Below, one piece after another: positions 31,720-39,620 of a DNA stretch of 42,207 bases. The DNA is from Actinomycetota bacterium. GTDB taxonomy: Bacteria; Actinomycetota; Thermoleophilia; Solirubrobacterales; 70-9. Under the pieces are notes generated by a model. The model did not search any database, was not told where the DNA came from, and was given only the letters and a program-made list of their open reading frames with translations. Positions within the stretch are counted from its first letter, which is position 1. Each line of letters opens with the position of its first letter. The position numbers were made by a program, and so were the translations under genes. The DNA lies in assembly GCA_018268675.1 (NCBI GenBank), contig JAFDWB010000029.1, positions 1 to 42,207 of the forward strand, read 5' to 3'.

Positions 31720-33802
31720 GGGTGACTTCCGCCGGGGCTTCTTCTTCGGCCGCAGCTTCTTCGGCTTCCTTTTCTTCGGCTTCTTCTTCCGCCCCTTCTT
31801 CGGTTTCTTCGGCTTCTTCGGTTTCGGATTCTTCTTCGCCGTACTTGCGTGAGTGGCCGCCGCTTGCGGTGTGGCCGCCGGTCAGGGCCGAGAGTTCGGG
31901 CAGGGTCGAGGGCGTTTCGAAGGCCGGGCACTTGCCGGCGGTCGCGGCTTCCATGTAGGCGCGCCAGATCGGGCCGGCGGTGGGACCGCCGAAGCCGGTC
32001 GTTTCGCGGGTCTGCGGGTGACCGACCCAGACCGCGGTCGAGAATTCCGGCGTATAGCCGACGAACCAGGCGTCGGATTCTTCCTCCGAGGTGCCGGTCT
32101 TGCCCGCCACTTCCGAGCACGGGAGGTTGGTGTAGCCGGTGCCGGTGCCGTGGGTGATCACGCCTTTGAGGACGTTGGTGACGTCGTAGGCCTGGCCCGG
32201 GGTGAGGACGCGTTCGCCTTCTTCGCTCTCGATTTCGTCGACCTTCCCGCCGGGGAATTCGACTTTGCTGATCGCGGTCGGCGCGTGGTGGACGCCGCCG
32301 CTGGCGAGCGTCGCGTAGCCGTCGGCCTGTTCGAGCGGCGTGACGCCGTAGGCGAGGCCGCCGATCGCCTCCGCCGGGACCGACTGCAGCGGCGTTTCGA
32401 TCCCCATCGAGTGCGCCGTCTCGGTGACGTTTTCCGGCCCCACGTCGAGGTCGAGCTGCGCGTAGACGACGTTGATCGAGTTCCAGGTCGCTTCTTCGAG
32501 CGACATCACGCCACCGCCCGGCTCGTCGTTGTTGACGGTCCAGGTACCGCCACCGGGGATTTCCAGCGTCATCGGCGAGGTGCCGCTGTAGTAGGTGTCC
32601 GCGGGGTTGATCCCCTGCTTGATCGCGGTCGCCAGGACGTAGGTCTTGAACGAGGATCCCGGCTGCCGGTGGGCCTGCCAGGCGTAGTTGAATTCTTCTT
32701 CGCCAGGTTCGCCGGGGGTCGAGGCCATCGCCAGGATCGCGCCGGTTTTCGGGTCGACCGAGGCGAGCCCGGTCACCGGGCCGCCGCCCGACCAGCAGAC
32801 GCCGGATTCGGTGCAGCCGGCCACCGCCGCTTCGGCGTCCTTCTGCAGCGCCGGATCGATCGTCGTGTAGGCCTTGAGCCCGCCGTTGCGGACCGTGTTG
32901 ATCCCGTAGCGTTCGATCAGTTCCTGTTCGACCAGCCGGTAAAGGAACGGGTCCTTGACCTGGGTGTAGCGGGTGCCGGCGTGGAGCCCGAGGCCGCTGG
33001 TGCGCGCCTGCAGGTACCGGGCGTGGGTGATGTAGCCCTGTTCGTACATCGTCCCCAGCACCTCGTTGCGCCGCTGCAGCGCCGCCTTCGGGTTGAGGAA
33101 CGGGTTGTATTCGGAGGGCGCCTGCGGGAGGCCGGCGATCAGCGCCGCCTCGGTCAGGTTCAGTTCCCTGGCCGGTTTGTTGAAGTAGGTCTGCGACGCC
33201 GCTTCCACCCCGAGCGCGGTCCGCCCTTCGTTGGTCCCATAGGGAGCCGTGTTCAGGTAGGTGTTGAGGATCCAGTTGCGGCTGTGCGCTTCGAAGAGCT
33301 CTTCCGCCAGGTGCGCTTCCTTGATCTTCCGCTTGATCGTGTCTTCCGGGTGGCGGATGTAGAGGTTGCGGACCAGCTGCTGGGTGATCGTCGAGGCGCC
33401 CTGGACCGGCTTGCCGCCCGCGGCGAGGTCCTTGAGCGCGGCGCGGATGATCCCCGGGTAGTCGAGCGCGCCGTGGCTCCAGAAGTTCTTGTCCTCGATC
33501 GAGATCGTGGCGTTCTTCATCACCTGCGGAATTTCCTTGCCGGCGATCGGCTGGCGCACGTTTTCGGACTGGATGTAGCCGATCAGCTTGCCGTCGGCGG
33601 TGTAGATCGCCGAGGTACGGCCCTTCTGCACAGGTTTCAGGCTTTTCAGCGGCGGCGCCGAGTCGTAGACGTTCAGCGCCCAGGCGGCACCGATGCCGCC
33701 CGCGGTCACGAGCGCCGCGAGGACGAGCAGGATCGGGATCGCGATCTTGTGCCAGCGCGCCTTGTGCGGCCGCCTGCGCCGCCTACGAATTCGAGTCGCC
33801 AT
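31685..33802 (-). CDS. ponA: Class A penicillin-binding protein (transglycosylase/transpeptidase)
   Basis: This 705-residue bifunctional peptidoglycan synthase has a cytoplasmic Arg-rich start and one transmembrane helix (about residues 20-43). The GT51 glycosyltransferase domain shows EDKNFWSHGALD (catalytic Glu103) and GASTITQQLVRN. The transpeptidase domain has the SxxK motif SSFK (Ser383, Lys386), SxN as SIN (442-444) and KTGT (568-571). The last about 60 residues form a very acidic Glu-rich tail (EEESETEEAEETEEG and onward) before a Gly/Pro-rich end. Most of the tail glutamates are GAA codons. Transcript end is shared with the convergent glyoxalase-like gene. Confidence 0.92.
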   Translation of the reverse strand: MATRIRRRRRRPHKARWHKIAIPILLVLAALVTAGGIGAAWALNVYDSAPPLKSLKPVQKGRTSAIYTADGKLIGYIQSENVRQPIAGKEIPQVMKNATISIEDKNFWSHGALDYPGIIRAALKDLAAGGKPVQGASTITQQLVRNLYIRHPEDTIKRKIKEAHLAEELFEAHSRNWILNTYLNTAPYGTNEGRTALGVEAASQTYFNKPARELNLTEAALIAGLPQAPSEYNPFLNPKAALQRRNEVLGTMYEQGYITHARYLQARTSGLGLHAGTRYTQVKDPFLYRLVEQELIERYGINTVRNGGLKAYTTIDPALQKDAEAAVAGCTESGVCWSGGGPVTGLASVDPKTGAILAMASTPGEPGEEEFNYAWQAHRQPGSSFKTYVLATAIKQGINPADTYYSGTSPMTLEIPGGGTWTVNNDEPGGGVMSLEEATWNSINVVYAQLDLDVGPENVTETAHSMGIETPLQSVPAEAIGGLAYGVTPLEQADGYATLASGGVHHAPTAISKVEFPGGKVDEIESEEGERVLTPGQAYDVTNVLKGVITHGTGTGYTNLPCSEVAGKTGTSEEESDAWFVGYTPEFSTAVWVGHPQTRETTGFGGPTAGPIWRAYMEAATAGKCPAFETPSTLPELSALTGGHTASGGHSRKYGEEESETEEAEETEEGAEEEAEEKEAEEAAAEEEAPAEVTHAPAGGGVAPN

Positions 33803-33879
33803 CGGCCCACGATGTTAGAGAGACCGACCATTCCGCCAGTTAAAACCTGGCCGTCTGGCAGCCGCCGCCCAGCTAGGAC

Positions 33880-34647
33880 CTAGGAGCGGAGCTTGTAGCC
33901 GCGCTGGAAGAGGCGCAGGTTGAAGAGGAAGAGCGCCGCGGTGGCGGCGGTGAGGGCCGCGAGCGCGACCGGGATGTTCACTTCGGAGAAGCCGACGAAG
34001 CCGTAGCGGACCAGGGAGATCATGTAGAAGACCGGGTTGAAGCGGGTCAGGGTCTCGAACGGCTGCGGCAGCAGGGAGGCTGAGTAGAAGACGCCGCCGA
34101 GGAAGATCAGCGGCTGCAGGACGAACGTCTGGGCGAAGGCGACGTCGTCGAACTGCTCCGCGCGGACGCCGATCAGCACCCCGAGGTTGGCGAAGAAGAA
34201 GCCGACCAGGAAGAGCGCCGGGATCAGCACGAGGACGTGGGCGACGCCGAGGTTGGTGAGCACGACCGAGACGATGAAGGTCAGCGCCGCGACGATCAGC
34301 CCGCGCACGAAGCCGCCGAGGTTCAGCGCCAGGAGCAGCTCGCGCGGCGAGGCGGGCGAGGAGAGCTGGTCGTGGATCGCGCCGAGGAACTTCTGCTGCA
34401 GGATCGAGGACGAGTTGTTGGTGAAGGCGTTGGTGGCGAGGGACATCATGATCAGGCCGGGGATCACGAAGAGGATGTATTCGATCCCGTGCAGCTCCTT
34501 GATCCGCGAGCCGAGCGCCCCGCCGAAGACGGTGATGTAGAGGAACGTTTCCAGCAGCGGCCCGCCCAGGGTCTGCTTCTTGATCTTCATGAAGCGGCTG
34601 ATCTCCCGCCGCAGCAGGCTGAAGAAGCGGATCTGGCCAGGGCTCAT
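33880..34647 (-). CDS. ABC-2 type transporter permease
   Basis: This 255-residue protein has six hydrophobic segments of the ABC-2 (YadH/NodJ-like) permease fold, with the characteristic GGVFYSASLLPQPFETLTRFNPVFYMISLVRYGFVG (about residues 172-207). The N-terminus is a basic cytoplasmic region, and the C-terminus ends RLFQRGYKLRS. The ATPase gene lies 15 bases upstream on the same strand. The pair exports an unknown substrate such as a drug, lipid or polysaccharide. Confidence 0.87.
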   Translation of the reverse strand: MSPGQIRFFSLLRREISRFMKIKKQTLGGPLLETFLYITVFGGALGSRIKELHGIEYILFVIPGLIMMSLATNAFTNNSSSILQQKFLGAIHDQLSSPASPRELLLALNLGGFVRGLIVAALTFIVSVVLTNLGVAHVLVLIPALFLVGFFFANLGVLIGVRAEQFDDVAFAQTFVLQPLIFLGGVFYSASLLPQPFETLTRFNPVFYMISLVRYGFVGFSEVNIPVALAALTAATAALFLFNLRLFQRGYKLRS

Positions 34648-34662
34648 CGTCGGCTCCAGGGC

Positions 34663-35445
34663 TCAGGCGGTGACGCCGCCCTCGACGTGCGACCGCGAGA
34701 GCTCGCGGCGCCCGACCAGGGCCAGGTAGGCGTCCTCGAGGTTGGCGACCCCGTAGCGCGCGGCGAGGTCCTCGCTCCTCCCCTGGGCGGCGATCGTGCC
34801 GCCGGCGATGAAGGCGATTCGCCCGCAGAGCTGGTCGGCCTCCTCGAGGTAGTGCGTCGTGAGCAGGATCGTCACGCCTTCCGCGTTGATTTTCTGGACG
34901 TAGTGCCAGAGCTCCAGCCGCAGCTCGATGTCGACGCCGGCGGTCGGCTCGTCGAGGATCAGCAGCCGCGGCCGGTGCATCAGTGCCCGCGCCAGGATCA
35001 GCCGGCGTTTCATCCCGCCGGAGAGCGCGATCGTCCGCTGGCGCGCTTTCTCGGTCAGCGAGAAGGTCTCGAGCAGCTCCTCGGTGCGCTCCTTGCGGTC
35101 GCGCTTGGGCATGCCGAAGTAGCCGCCGTGGAAGTCGAGCGTCTCCTCGACGGTGAGGAACATGTCGAGGTTGATCTCCTGCGGCGCGAGCCCGATCGCG
35201 ATCCGGGCCGCCCCGTAGTCGGAGAGGGCGTCGTGGCCGAAGACGCGGATCTCGCCGCCGGTCGGCTGCGCCAGCCCGGTCGCGCAGTGGATCAGGGTCG
35301 ACTTCCCCGCCCCGTTAGGACCGAGCAGGCCGAAGAAGTCCCCGGGCTCGATCGCGATCGAGACGCCGCGCAGCGCCTCCACCCCGTTGGGGTAGCGTTT
35401 CTCCAGGTCGACGATCTCGAGCGCCTTCTCGTTCGCGGCGGGCAT
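34663..35445 (-). CDS. ABC-2 type transporter ATP-binding protein
   Basis: This 260-residue ATPase has Walker A GPNGAGKST (about residues 40-48), the Q-loop in IGLAPQEINLD, the signature LSGGMKRRL, Walker B LLILDEPTAGVD, and the switch His in LLTTHYLEEADQL. It resembles YadG, paired with a YadH-like permease. The C-terminal region is of the DUF4162 type but short. The gene is divergent from the exonuclease gene with 24 bases between the starts. Confidence 0.9.
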   Translation of the reverse strand: MPAANEKALEIVDLEKRYPNGVEALRGVSIAIEPGDFFGLLGPNGAGKSTLIHCATGLAQPTGGEIRVFGHDALSDYGAARIAIGLAPQEINLDMFLTVEETLDFHGGYFGMPKRDRKERTEELLETFSLTEKARQRTIALSGGMKRRLILARALMHRPRLLILDEPTAGVDIELRLELWHYVQKINAEGVTILLTTHYLEEADQLCGRIAFIAGGTIAAQGRSEDLAARYGVANLEDAYLALVGRRELSRSHVEGGVTA

Positions 35446-35469
35446 CGCCGGTCACGATATAAGTGAGCG

Positions 35470-36330
35470 ATGCCCGGCCCGCTTCTCGTCGTCGACGCGC
35501 CCTCGATGCTCTTCCGCGCCTTCTACGCGCTGCCGAAGACGATCACCGACCCCGACGGCCGCCCGGTGAACGCCCTGCTGGGGACGGCGAACCTGGTCCT
35601 GAGGGAGGTCGAGCGGCACGAGCCGCGGGCGGTCGTCCTCTGCTTCGGCCCCGATGCGGCCGCCTACCGGACCGAGCTCTACCCGCCCTACCACGCCGAG
35701 CGCGAGGAGGCGATGCCAGACGAGCTGCCCGCCCAGTTCGAGGCAAGCGGGCCGTTCTTCGAGGCGTTCGGGTGGACGGTCGCGACCAGCGGCGACCTCG
35801 AGGCCGACGACCTCCTCGGCACCCTGGCCCGGCGCGAGGCGGCGGCGGGCGGCGCGGCGCTGATCATGACCGGGGACCGCGACCTCTACCAGTGCGCCGG
35901 CCCGGGGATCACCGTCCTCTACGTGCGGACCGGCGGCAAAGGCGCCGAAGAGATCGACGCCGACGGAGTGCGCGAGCGCTACGGCGTCGACCCCGAGCAG
36001 GTCCCCGATTTCATCGCCCTGCGCGGCGATCCTTCGGACGGCCTGCCAGGCGCCAAGGGCGTCGGGCCGAAGACCGCGGCCGAGCTGCTGCGCGAGCACG
36101 GCTCCCTGGAGGCGGTCCTCGACACCGCGATCCGCGAGCGCCGCCCCAAACTGCGCGCGGCCCTGATCGAAGGCCACGACGAACTGCTCGTCTTCAAGGA
36201 CATCGCCACCCTGCGCGACGCGGGCGTCGACCCACCCCCCGACCGCGACACCGACTGGGAAGGCGCGGCAAAAGCGGCGCTCGGCCTGGGGATGAGAAAC
36301 CTCGCCGAGCGCCTGATCGAGGGGCGCTGA
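35470..36330 (+). CDS. Stand-alone 5'-3' exonuclease (Pol I 5'-nuclease domain)
   Basis: This 286-residue protein is the N-terminal nuclease domain of DNA polymerase I without the polymerase. Catalytic acidic clusters are seen in LLVVDAPSMLFRAFYALP, VVLCFGPDAAAYRTELYPPYH, LEADDLLGTLARR, TGDRDLYQC, and GDPSDGLPGAKGVGPKTAAELL, the last being the DNA-gripping helix-hairpin-helix. It would remove RNA primers or flaps in replication and repair. The ATG at 35470 is the only one that keeps the first Asp. Confidence 0.9.
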   Translation: MPGPLLVVDAPSMLFRAFYALPKTITDPDGRPVNALLGTANLVLREVERHEPRAVVLCFGPDAAAYRTELYPPYHAEREEAMPDELPAQFEASGPFFEAFGWTVATSGDLEADDLLGTLARREAAAGGAALIMTGDRDLYQCAGPGITVLYVRTGGKGAEEIDADGVRERYGVDPEQVPDFIALRGDPSDGLPGAKGVGPKTAAELLREHGSLEAVLDTAIRERRPKLRAALIEGHDELLVFKDIATLRDAGVDPPPDRDTDWEGAAKAALGLGMRNLAERLIEGR

Positions 36331-36344
36331 CGGAGTTCGAGGGT

Positions 36345-36433
36345 GGGCCGGCTGGCGCCTCGCGGCGCGGCCATCCCCCTCGTGCTTTGGGCAGTTATGA
36401 CGGGGATGGCCGCGCCTTGGTCTGCGCCGGCCC
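36345..36433. repeat. Three-storey hairpin, family A (copy 2)
   Basis: The outermost arms GGGCCGGC (36345-36352) and GCCGGCCC (36426-36433) enclose a 15-bp perfect stem (36364-36378 with 36402-36416, arms GGCGCGGCCATCCCC and complement) and a four-pair inner stem, TCGT/ATGA. The middle 53 bases align with the family A copies at 21083 and 36635. Differences in the stem are paired: GCCATC/GATGGC here against CCCGTC/GACGGG there. Confidence 0.75.
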
Positions 36434-36434
36434 G

Positions 36435-36481
36435 GTGCGTTCGCAGTTGGCCACAACAGTTGTAGATAAGTGCGAACGCAC
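36435..36481. repeat. Hairpin, family B (copy 2)
   Basis: Arms GTGCGTTCGCA (36435-36445) and TGCGAACGCAC (36471-36481) pair over 11 bp. An inner ACAA/TTGT step around CAG (36453-36463) forms the upper stem. Its reverse complement aligns with the copies at 36495 and 9394 (GTGCGTTCGCACTT opening, 47 bases in all). Confidence 0.75.
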
Positions 36482-36494
36482 TGGCCAGGCTCGG

Positions 36495-36541
36495 GTGCGT
36501 TCGCACTTTTCGTCGCTATCCGACGATTACTGCGAACTCAT
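36495..36541. repeat. Hairpin, family B (copy 3)
   Basis: GTTCGCA (36499-36505) pairs with TGCGAAC (36531-36537), with a mismatch then further pairs outside. The inner stem CGTCG (36511-36515) and CGACG (36521-36525) encloses CTATC. Compared with the copy at 9393 (CCGCG/CGCGG around CTATT), the two inner-stem strands have changed together while the loop is kept. Confidence 0.75.
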
Positions 36542-36558
36542 CGGGGGTCGTCCCGTTG

Positions 36559-36599
36559 CGTGGTGCGAAATCCTCGGTATCCGAGGAGAAGGAACCACG
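36559..36599. repeat. Two-storey hairpin, family C (copy 2)
   Basis: Outer arms CGTGGT (36559-36564) and ACCACG (36594-36599); inner arms TCCTCGG (36571-36577) and CCGAGGA (36581-36587) close a TAT loop. It aligns with the copy at 15984-16034 through CGTGGT, GAAA and AACCACGG. A separate 14-bp perfect palindrome, GAACTCCGGAGTTC, follows at 36601-36614. Confidence 0.7.
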
Positions 36600-36634
36600 G
36601 GAACTCCGGAGTTCTCCGGTCCGGCGCAGGCCGA

Positions 36635-36687
36635 GGCGCGCCCGTCGCCCTCATAACCAGCCGAAGCATGAGGGGGACGGGCGCGCC
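36635..36687. repeat. Two-storey hairpin, family A (copy 3)
   Basis: Arms GGCGCGCCCGTC (36635-36646) and GACGGGCGCGCC (36676-36687) pair over 12 bp; after one mismatch CCCTCAT (36648-36654) and ATGAGGG (36668-36674) continue the stem to a 13-base loop. Read on the minus strand it is nearly identical to the copy at 21083-21136, including the loop core CGGCTGGT. Confidence 0.75.
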
Positions 36688-36722
36688 GACGGGCGGCAGC
36701 CGGCAAGCGCCCCGCCCTACCC

Positions 36723-36980
36723 TCAGACCTCCGGCGGCGCTTCTTCGGCTTCTTCGCCGAGGAGCACGAAGAGGCTCCAGGCGGACACCACGGCCCAGAC
36801 TCCCTCCAGCAGCAGGAAGCCGATCTGGCCTTCGACCACGGCGAGGACCGCCATCGTCGCCGAGCCGATCAGGTTGAGGGTGAGGTAGAGGCGCGAGTCG
36901 GTCGGCAGGGCGCCGACCTGACTGGCGGTGAAGGCGCCGAGGACGAAGAGCGCGCCGATGACCTGGATGACCTGAGCCAT
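36723..36980 (-). CDS. CBU_0592-family small membrane protein
   Basis: This 85-residue protein has three hydrophobic helices (about residues 4-22, 29-50 and 53-73) with GALFVLGAFTASQVGALPTDSRLYLTLNLIGSATMAVLAV, the profile of the CBU_0592 family. The C-terminus is acidic (GEEAEEAPPEV). The function is unknown. The upstream array of hairpins stands between its stop and the convergent exonuclease gene. Confidence 0.8.
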   Translation of the reverse strand: MAQVIQVIGALFVLGAFTASQVGALPTDSRLYLTLNLIGSATMAVLAVVEGQIGFLLLEGVWAVVSAWSLFVLLGEEAEEAPPEV

Positions 36981-37034
36981 GCCCCGAGGGTAGAGACCGG
37001 GAAAAATGCGTGCCGGCCGGTTTAGGTTGCGGCG

Positions 37035-37874
37035 ATGACGCCCGGCGCGATTCCCTGGCGCGGCCCGGGCGCGGGGCGCCCCGCTCTACCGCTCCCTCCG
37101 GGCCCGATGCCGCTCCGCCGCGACGGCGCCCTGCGCAAGCGTTGGCGCTACGTCGGCCTTTACGACGAGGCGCTGATGCTGTGCGCGGCGCGCGCCGCGG
37201 TGGGGCCGCTGAGCCAGTCCTTCTGGGTCCTCTGGGAGCGCGAGCGCGGCCGGCAGCTCGCGCACACCGCGCTGCGCCCGGGCAGCCGTGAGGTCGTCCT
37301 CGACGGCGCTCGGCTGCTGATCGACGCGCCCGGGCTCCACGCCGACCTGCGCCTCGGCGAGGCGGCGCCGGTCGAATCGATCTGCCCGAGCGGCGCGGGC
37401 TGGGGCTGGACGCGCAAGCGGGTCGGCCTGCCGATCGAGGGGTTCGTCGAGACACCGGGACGCCGGGTGCGGATCGTCGGCCTCGGGGTCGACGACGAAT
37501 CGGCGGGCTACCAGGCGCGCCACACGAGCTGGCGCTGGTCGGCCGGCGTCGGCACCGCCGCCGACGGCCGCGCGCTGGCCTGGAACCTGGTCGAGGGCAT
37601 CAACGATCCGCCCGAGCGCAGCGAGCGCGCGGTCTGGATCGACGGCGTCCCCCGCGAGCCGGCCCCGGTCGCCTTCGACGGGCTCGAGGGCATCCGCTTC
37701 GCCGACGGCTCCCGCCTCGCCTTCGCCGGCGAGACCGAGCGCGCCCGCGACGACAACTTCCTCCTCGTCCGCTCCGCCTACCGGCACCGCTTCGGCACCT
37801 TCAGCGGGTCCCTCGACGGGATCGAGCTGCGCGCGGGACGCGGCGTGATGGAGTCCCAGGACGCGCTTTGGTGA
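37035..37874 (+). CDS. DUF2804 family protein
   Basis: This 279-residue soluble protein is of the DUF2804 type, seen in actinobacteria. Recognisable segments are RKRWRYVGLYDEALMLCAARAAVG near the start and LAWNLVEGINDPPERSERAVWIDGVPREPAPVAFD near residues 183-217, a block typical of the family. There is no signal peptide or membrane segment. The function is unknown. The ATG at 37035 is the first in frame; an internal ATG (MPLRRDGAL) after a Pro-rich stretch is the more conserved point and may be the real start. Confidence 0.72.
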   Translation: MTPGAIPWRGPGAGRPALPLPPGPMPLRRDGALRKRWRYVGLYDEALMLCAARAAVGPLSQSFWVLWERERGRQLAHTALRPGSREVVLDGARLLIDAPGLHADLRLGEAAPVESICPSGAGWGWTRKRVGLPIEGFVETPGRRVRIVGLGVDDESAGYQARHTSWRWSAGVGTAADGRALAWNLVEGINDPPERSERAVWIDGVPREPAPVAFDGLEGIRFADGSRLAFAGETERARDDNFLLVRSAYRHRFGTFSGSLDGIELRAGRGVMESQDALW

Positions 37875-37897
37875 CGCTTCGCCATCACCGCCCGCGA

Positions 37898-37943
37898 CGC
37901 TCGTTCACCTGAGCCGCCGATAGGCGGCATAAGCGCACGAGCG
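37898..37943. terminator. Two-storey hairpin at a convergent junction
   Basis: Outer arms CGCTCGT (37898-37904) and ACGAGCG (37937-37943); inner arms GCCGCC (37913-37918) and GGCGGC (37923-37928) enclose GATA. It lies between the stops of the DUF2804 gene and the carboxyltransferase gene and has the plan of the other hairpins of the window. Confidence 0.65.
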
Positions 37944-37969
37944 CGGATGCCGAGATCAGCCGCCGGGCC

Positions 37970-39550
37970 TCACCACGTGTCCACCGGCCGCGGGCGCCGA
38001 TCTCGCGCACCCGCCCCGGAGGACGTCGCCGCCGCGAGCGTCCGCGCGATCACCCCGCGCGTATCCGCCGGGTCGATCACATCGTCGATCTCGAACAGCG
38101 TCGCCGCGTTCAGCGCCTTCGCGTTCTCCTCCGCCGCCGCGGTCAGCGCCCGCACCCGGGCCTCGCGCTCCGCCTCGTCGGCGATCTCCTCGAGCTCCTT
38201 GCGCAGCGCCAGGCGCACCGCGCCTTCCAGCCCCATCGAGCCCAGGTGCGCGCCCGGCCAGGCGACGGTCAGCAGCGGCTCGTGCAGGCTGCCGCCCGCC
38301 ATCGCCTGCGCCCCCAGGCCATAGCCGCGCCGCAGCACCACCGCGATCAGCGGCACCCGCAGCGCCGCGCCGCCGACCAAGAGCCGCGAGGCGTGCCGCA
38401 CCAGCCCGGTCGCCTCCGCGTCCGGGCCGACCATGAACCCCGGCGTGTCGAGCAGCGAGACGACCGGCAGCCCGAAGGCGTCACAGAGCGAGAAGAGGCG
38501 GGCGGCCTTGTCGGCGGCGTCGCTGGTCACCGCGCCCGCCATGTGGCGCGAGTCGTTGGCGATGAAGCCGAGCGGCCGGCCCTCGATCCGCGCCAGCGCC
38601 GTCACCAGCTCCGGCGCGAAGCGCTCGCGCAGGTAGGTGACCGAGCCCGCGTCGGCGAGCGTCTCGATCACCGGCCCGACGGCGAATGCGCGGCGCGCCC
38701 GCTCGGGGACCAGCTCGCGCAGCGTCGCCTGGTCGGGAGCCTCCCCCGGCGACGTCGCCCCCTGGAAGTAGGCGAGCAGCCGCTTCGCCGCCGCGGTCGC
38801 CTCGCGCTCGTCGGCCACCACCAGGTCGACGACGCCGTTGCGCGCCTGCACCGCCATCGGCCCGACGTCGTCGGGATCGACGTTGCCGAGGCCGCCGCCC
38901 TCGATCATCGCCGGCCCGCCCATCCCCAGCGAGGACCCCTCGGTGGCGACGATCAGGTCCGAGCAGCCCGCCAGCACCGCGTTGCCCGCGAAGCAGCGGC
39001 CGGCGACGATCGCGATCCGCGGCACCAGGCCGGAGAGGCGCGCCCAGAGCGCGAACGCCCGCGTGTCGAGCGCCGAGACGACCGGGTAGTCGGTGTCCCC
39101 GGGGCGCCCGCCGCCGCCCTCGGCGAAGAGGACCGCGGGCAGGCGCAGGCGCTCGATCAGCTCGAAGAGCCGGTCCTTCTTGCGGTGGCCGAGGACGCCC
39201 TGCGTCCCCGCCAACACCGTGTAGTCGTAGGAGAGGACGGCGCAGGCGGCGCGCTCGCCGAACAGCTCGCCGTTCACCGTCGCGGTGCCGCCGACCAGCC
39301 CGTCGGCCGGGGTCCGCGCGATCAGGTCCTCCAGCTCGCGCCGCCCGCGCTGCGCCGCGATCGCGTACCGGCCGTACTCGACGAAGCTGCCGGCATCGAC
39401 CAGGTCGGCGAGGTTCTCGCGCGCCGTCCGCGCGCCCGCCGCGTGCCGCTGGGCCACCGCATCGAGCCGCGCCGCGTCCTCGGTCGACGCCCGCCGCGCC
39501 CGCAGCTCCGCGAGGTCCGGCCGCTCCACCCTGACATTCCGCTCCGGCAT
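37970..39550 (-). CDS. Acyl-CoA carboxylase carboxyltransferase subunit
   Basis: This 526-residue protein is a biotin-dependent carboxyltransferase (PccB/AccD-type, both crotonase-like halves in one chain). The first half contains YDYTVLAGTQGVLGHRKKDRLFELIERLRLP and GRCFAGNAVLAGCSDLIVATEGSSLGMGGPAMIEGG; the second contains RPLGFIANDSRHMAGAVTSDAADKAARLFSLCDAFGLPVVSLLDTPGFMVGPDAEATGLVRHASRLL and LRRGYGLGAQAM. It moves carboxyl from biotin to an acyl-CoA such as propionyl- or acetyl-CoA. No biotin carrier or biotin carboxylase gene is beside it, so it must work with subunits encoded elsewhere. Confidence 0.9.
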   Translation of the reverse strand: MPERNVRVERPDLAELRARRASTEDAARLDAVAQRHAAGARTARENLADLVDAGSFVEYGRYAIAAQRGRRELEDLIARTPADGLVGGTATVNGELFGERAACAVLSYDYTVLAGTQGVLGHRKKDRLFELIERLRLPAVLFAEGGGGRPGDTDYPVVSALDTRAFALWARLSGLVPRIAIVAGRCFAGNAVLAGCSDLIVATEGSSLGMGGPAMIEGGGLGNVDPDDVGPMAVQARNGVVDLVVADEREATAAAKRLLAYFQGATSPGEAPDQATLRELVPERARRAFAVGPVIETLADAGSVTYLRERFAPELVTALARIEGRPLGFIANDSRHMAGAVTSDAADKAARLFSLCDAFGLPVVSLLDTPGFMVGPDAEATGLVRHASRLLVGGAALRVPLIAVVLRRGYGLGAQAMAGGSLHEPLLTVAWPGAHLGSMGLEGAVRLALRKELEEIADEAEREARVRALTAAAEENAKALNAATLFEIDDVIDPADTRGVIARTLAAATSSGAGARDRRPRPVDTW

Positions 39551-39620
39551 CGAGCCGATCCTAAGGACCTATCGGCGCGGAGGCCGATGCGACCGCCGGC
39601 CCCGGGCGGTAGCGGACCGC

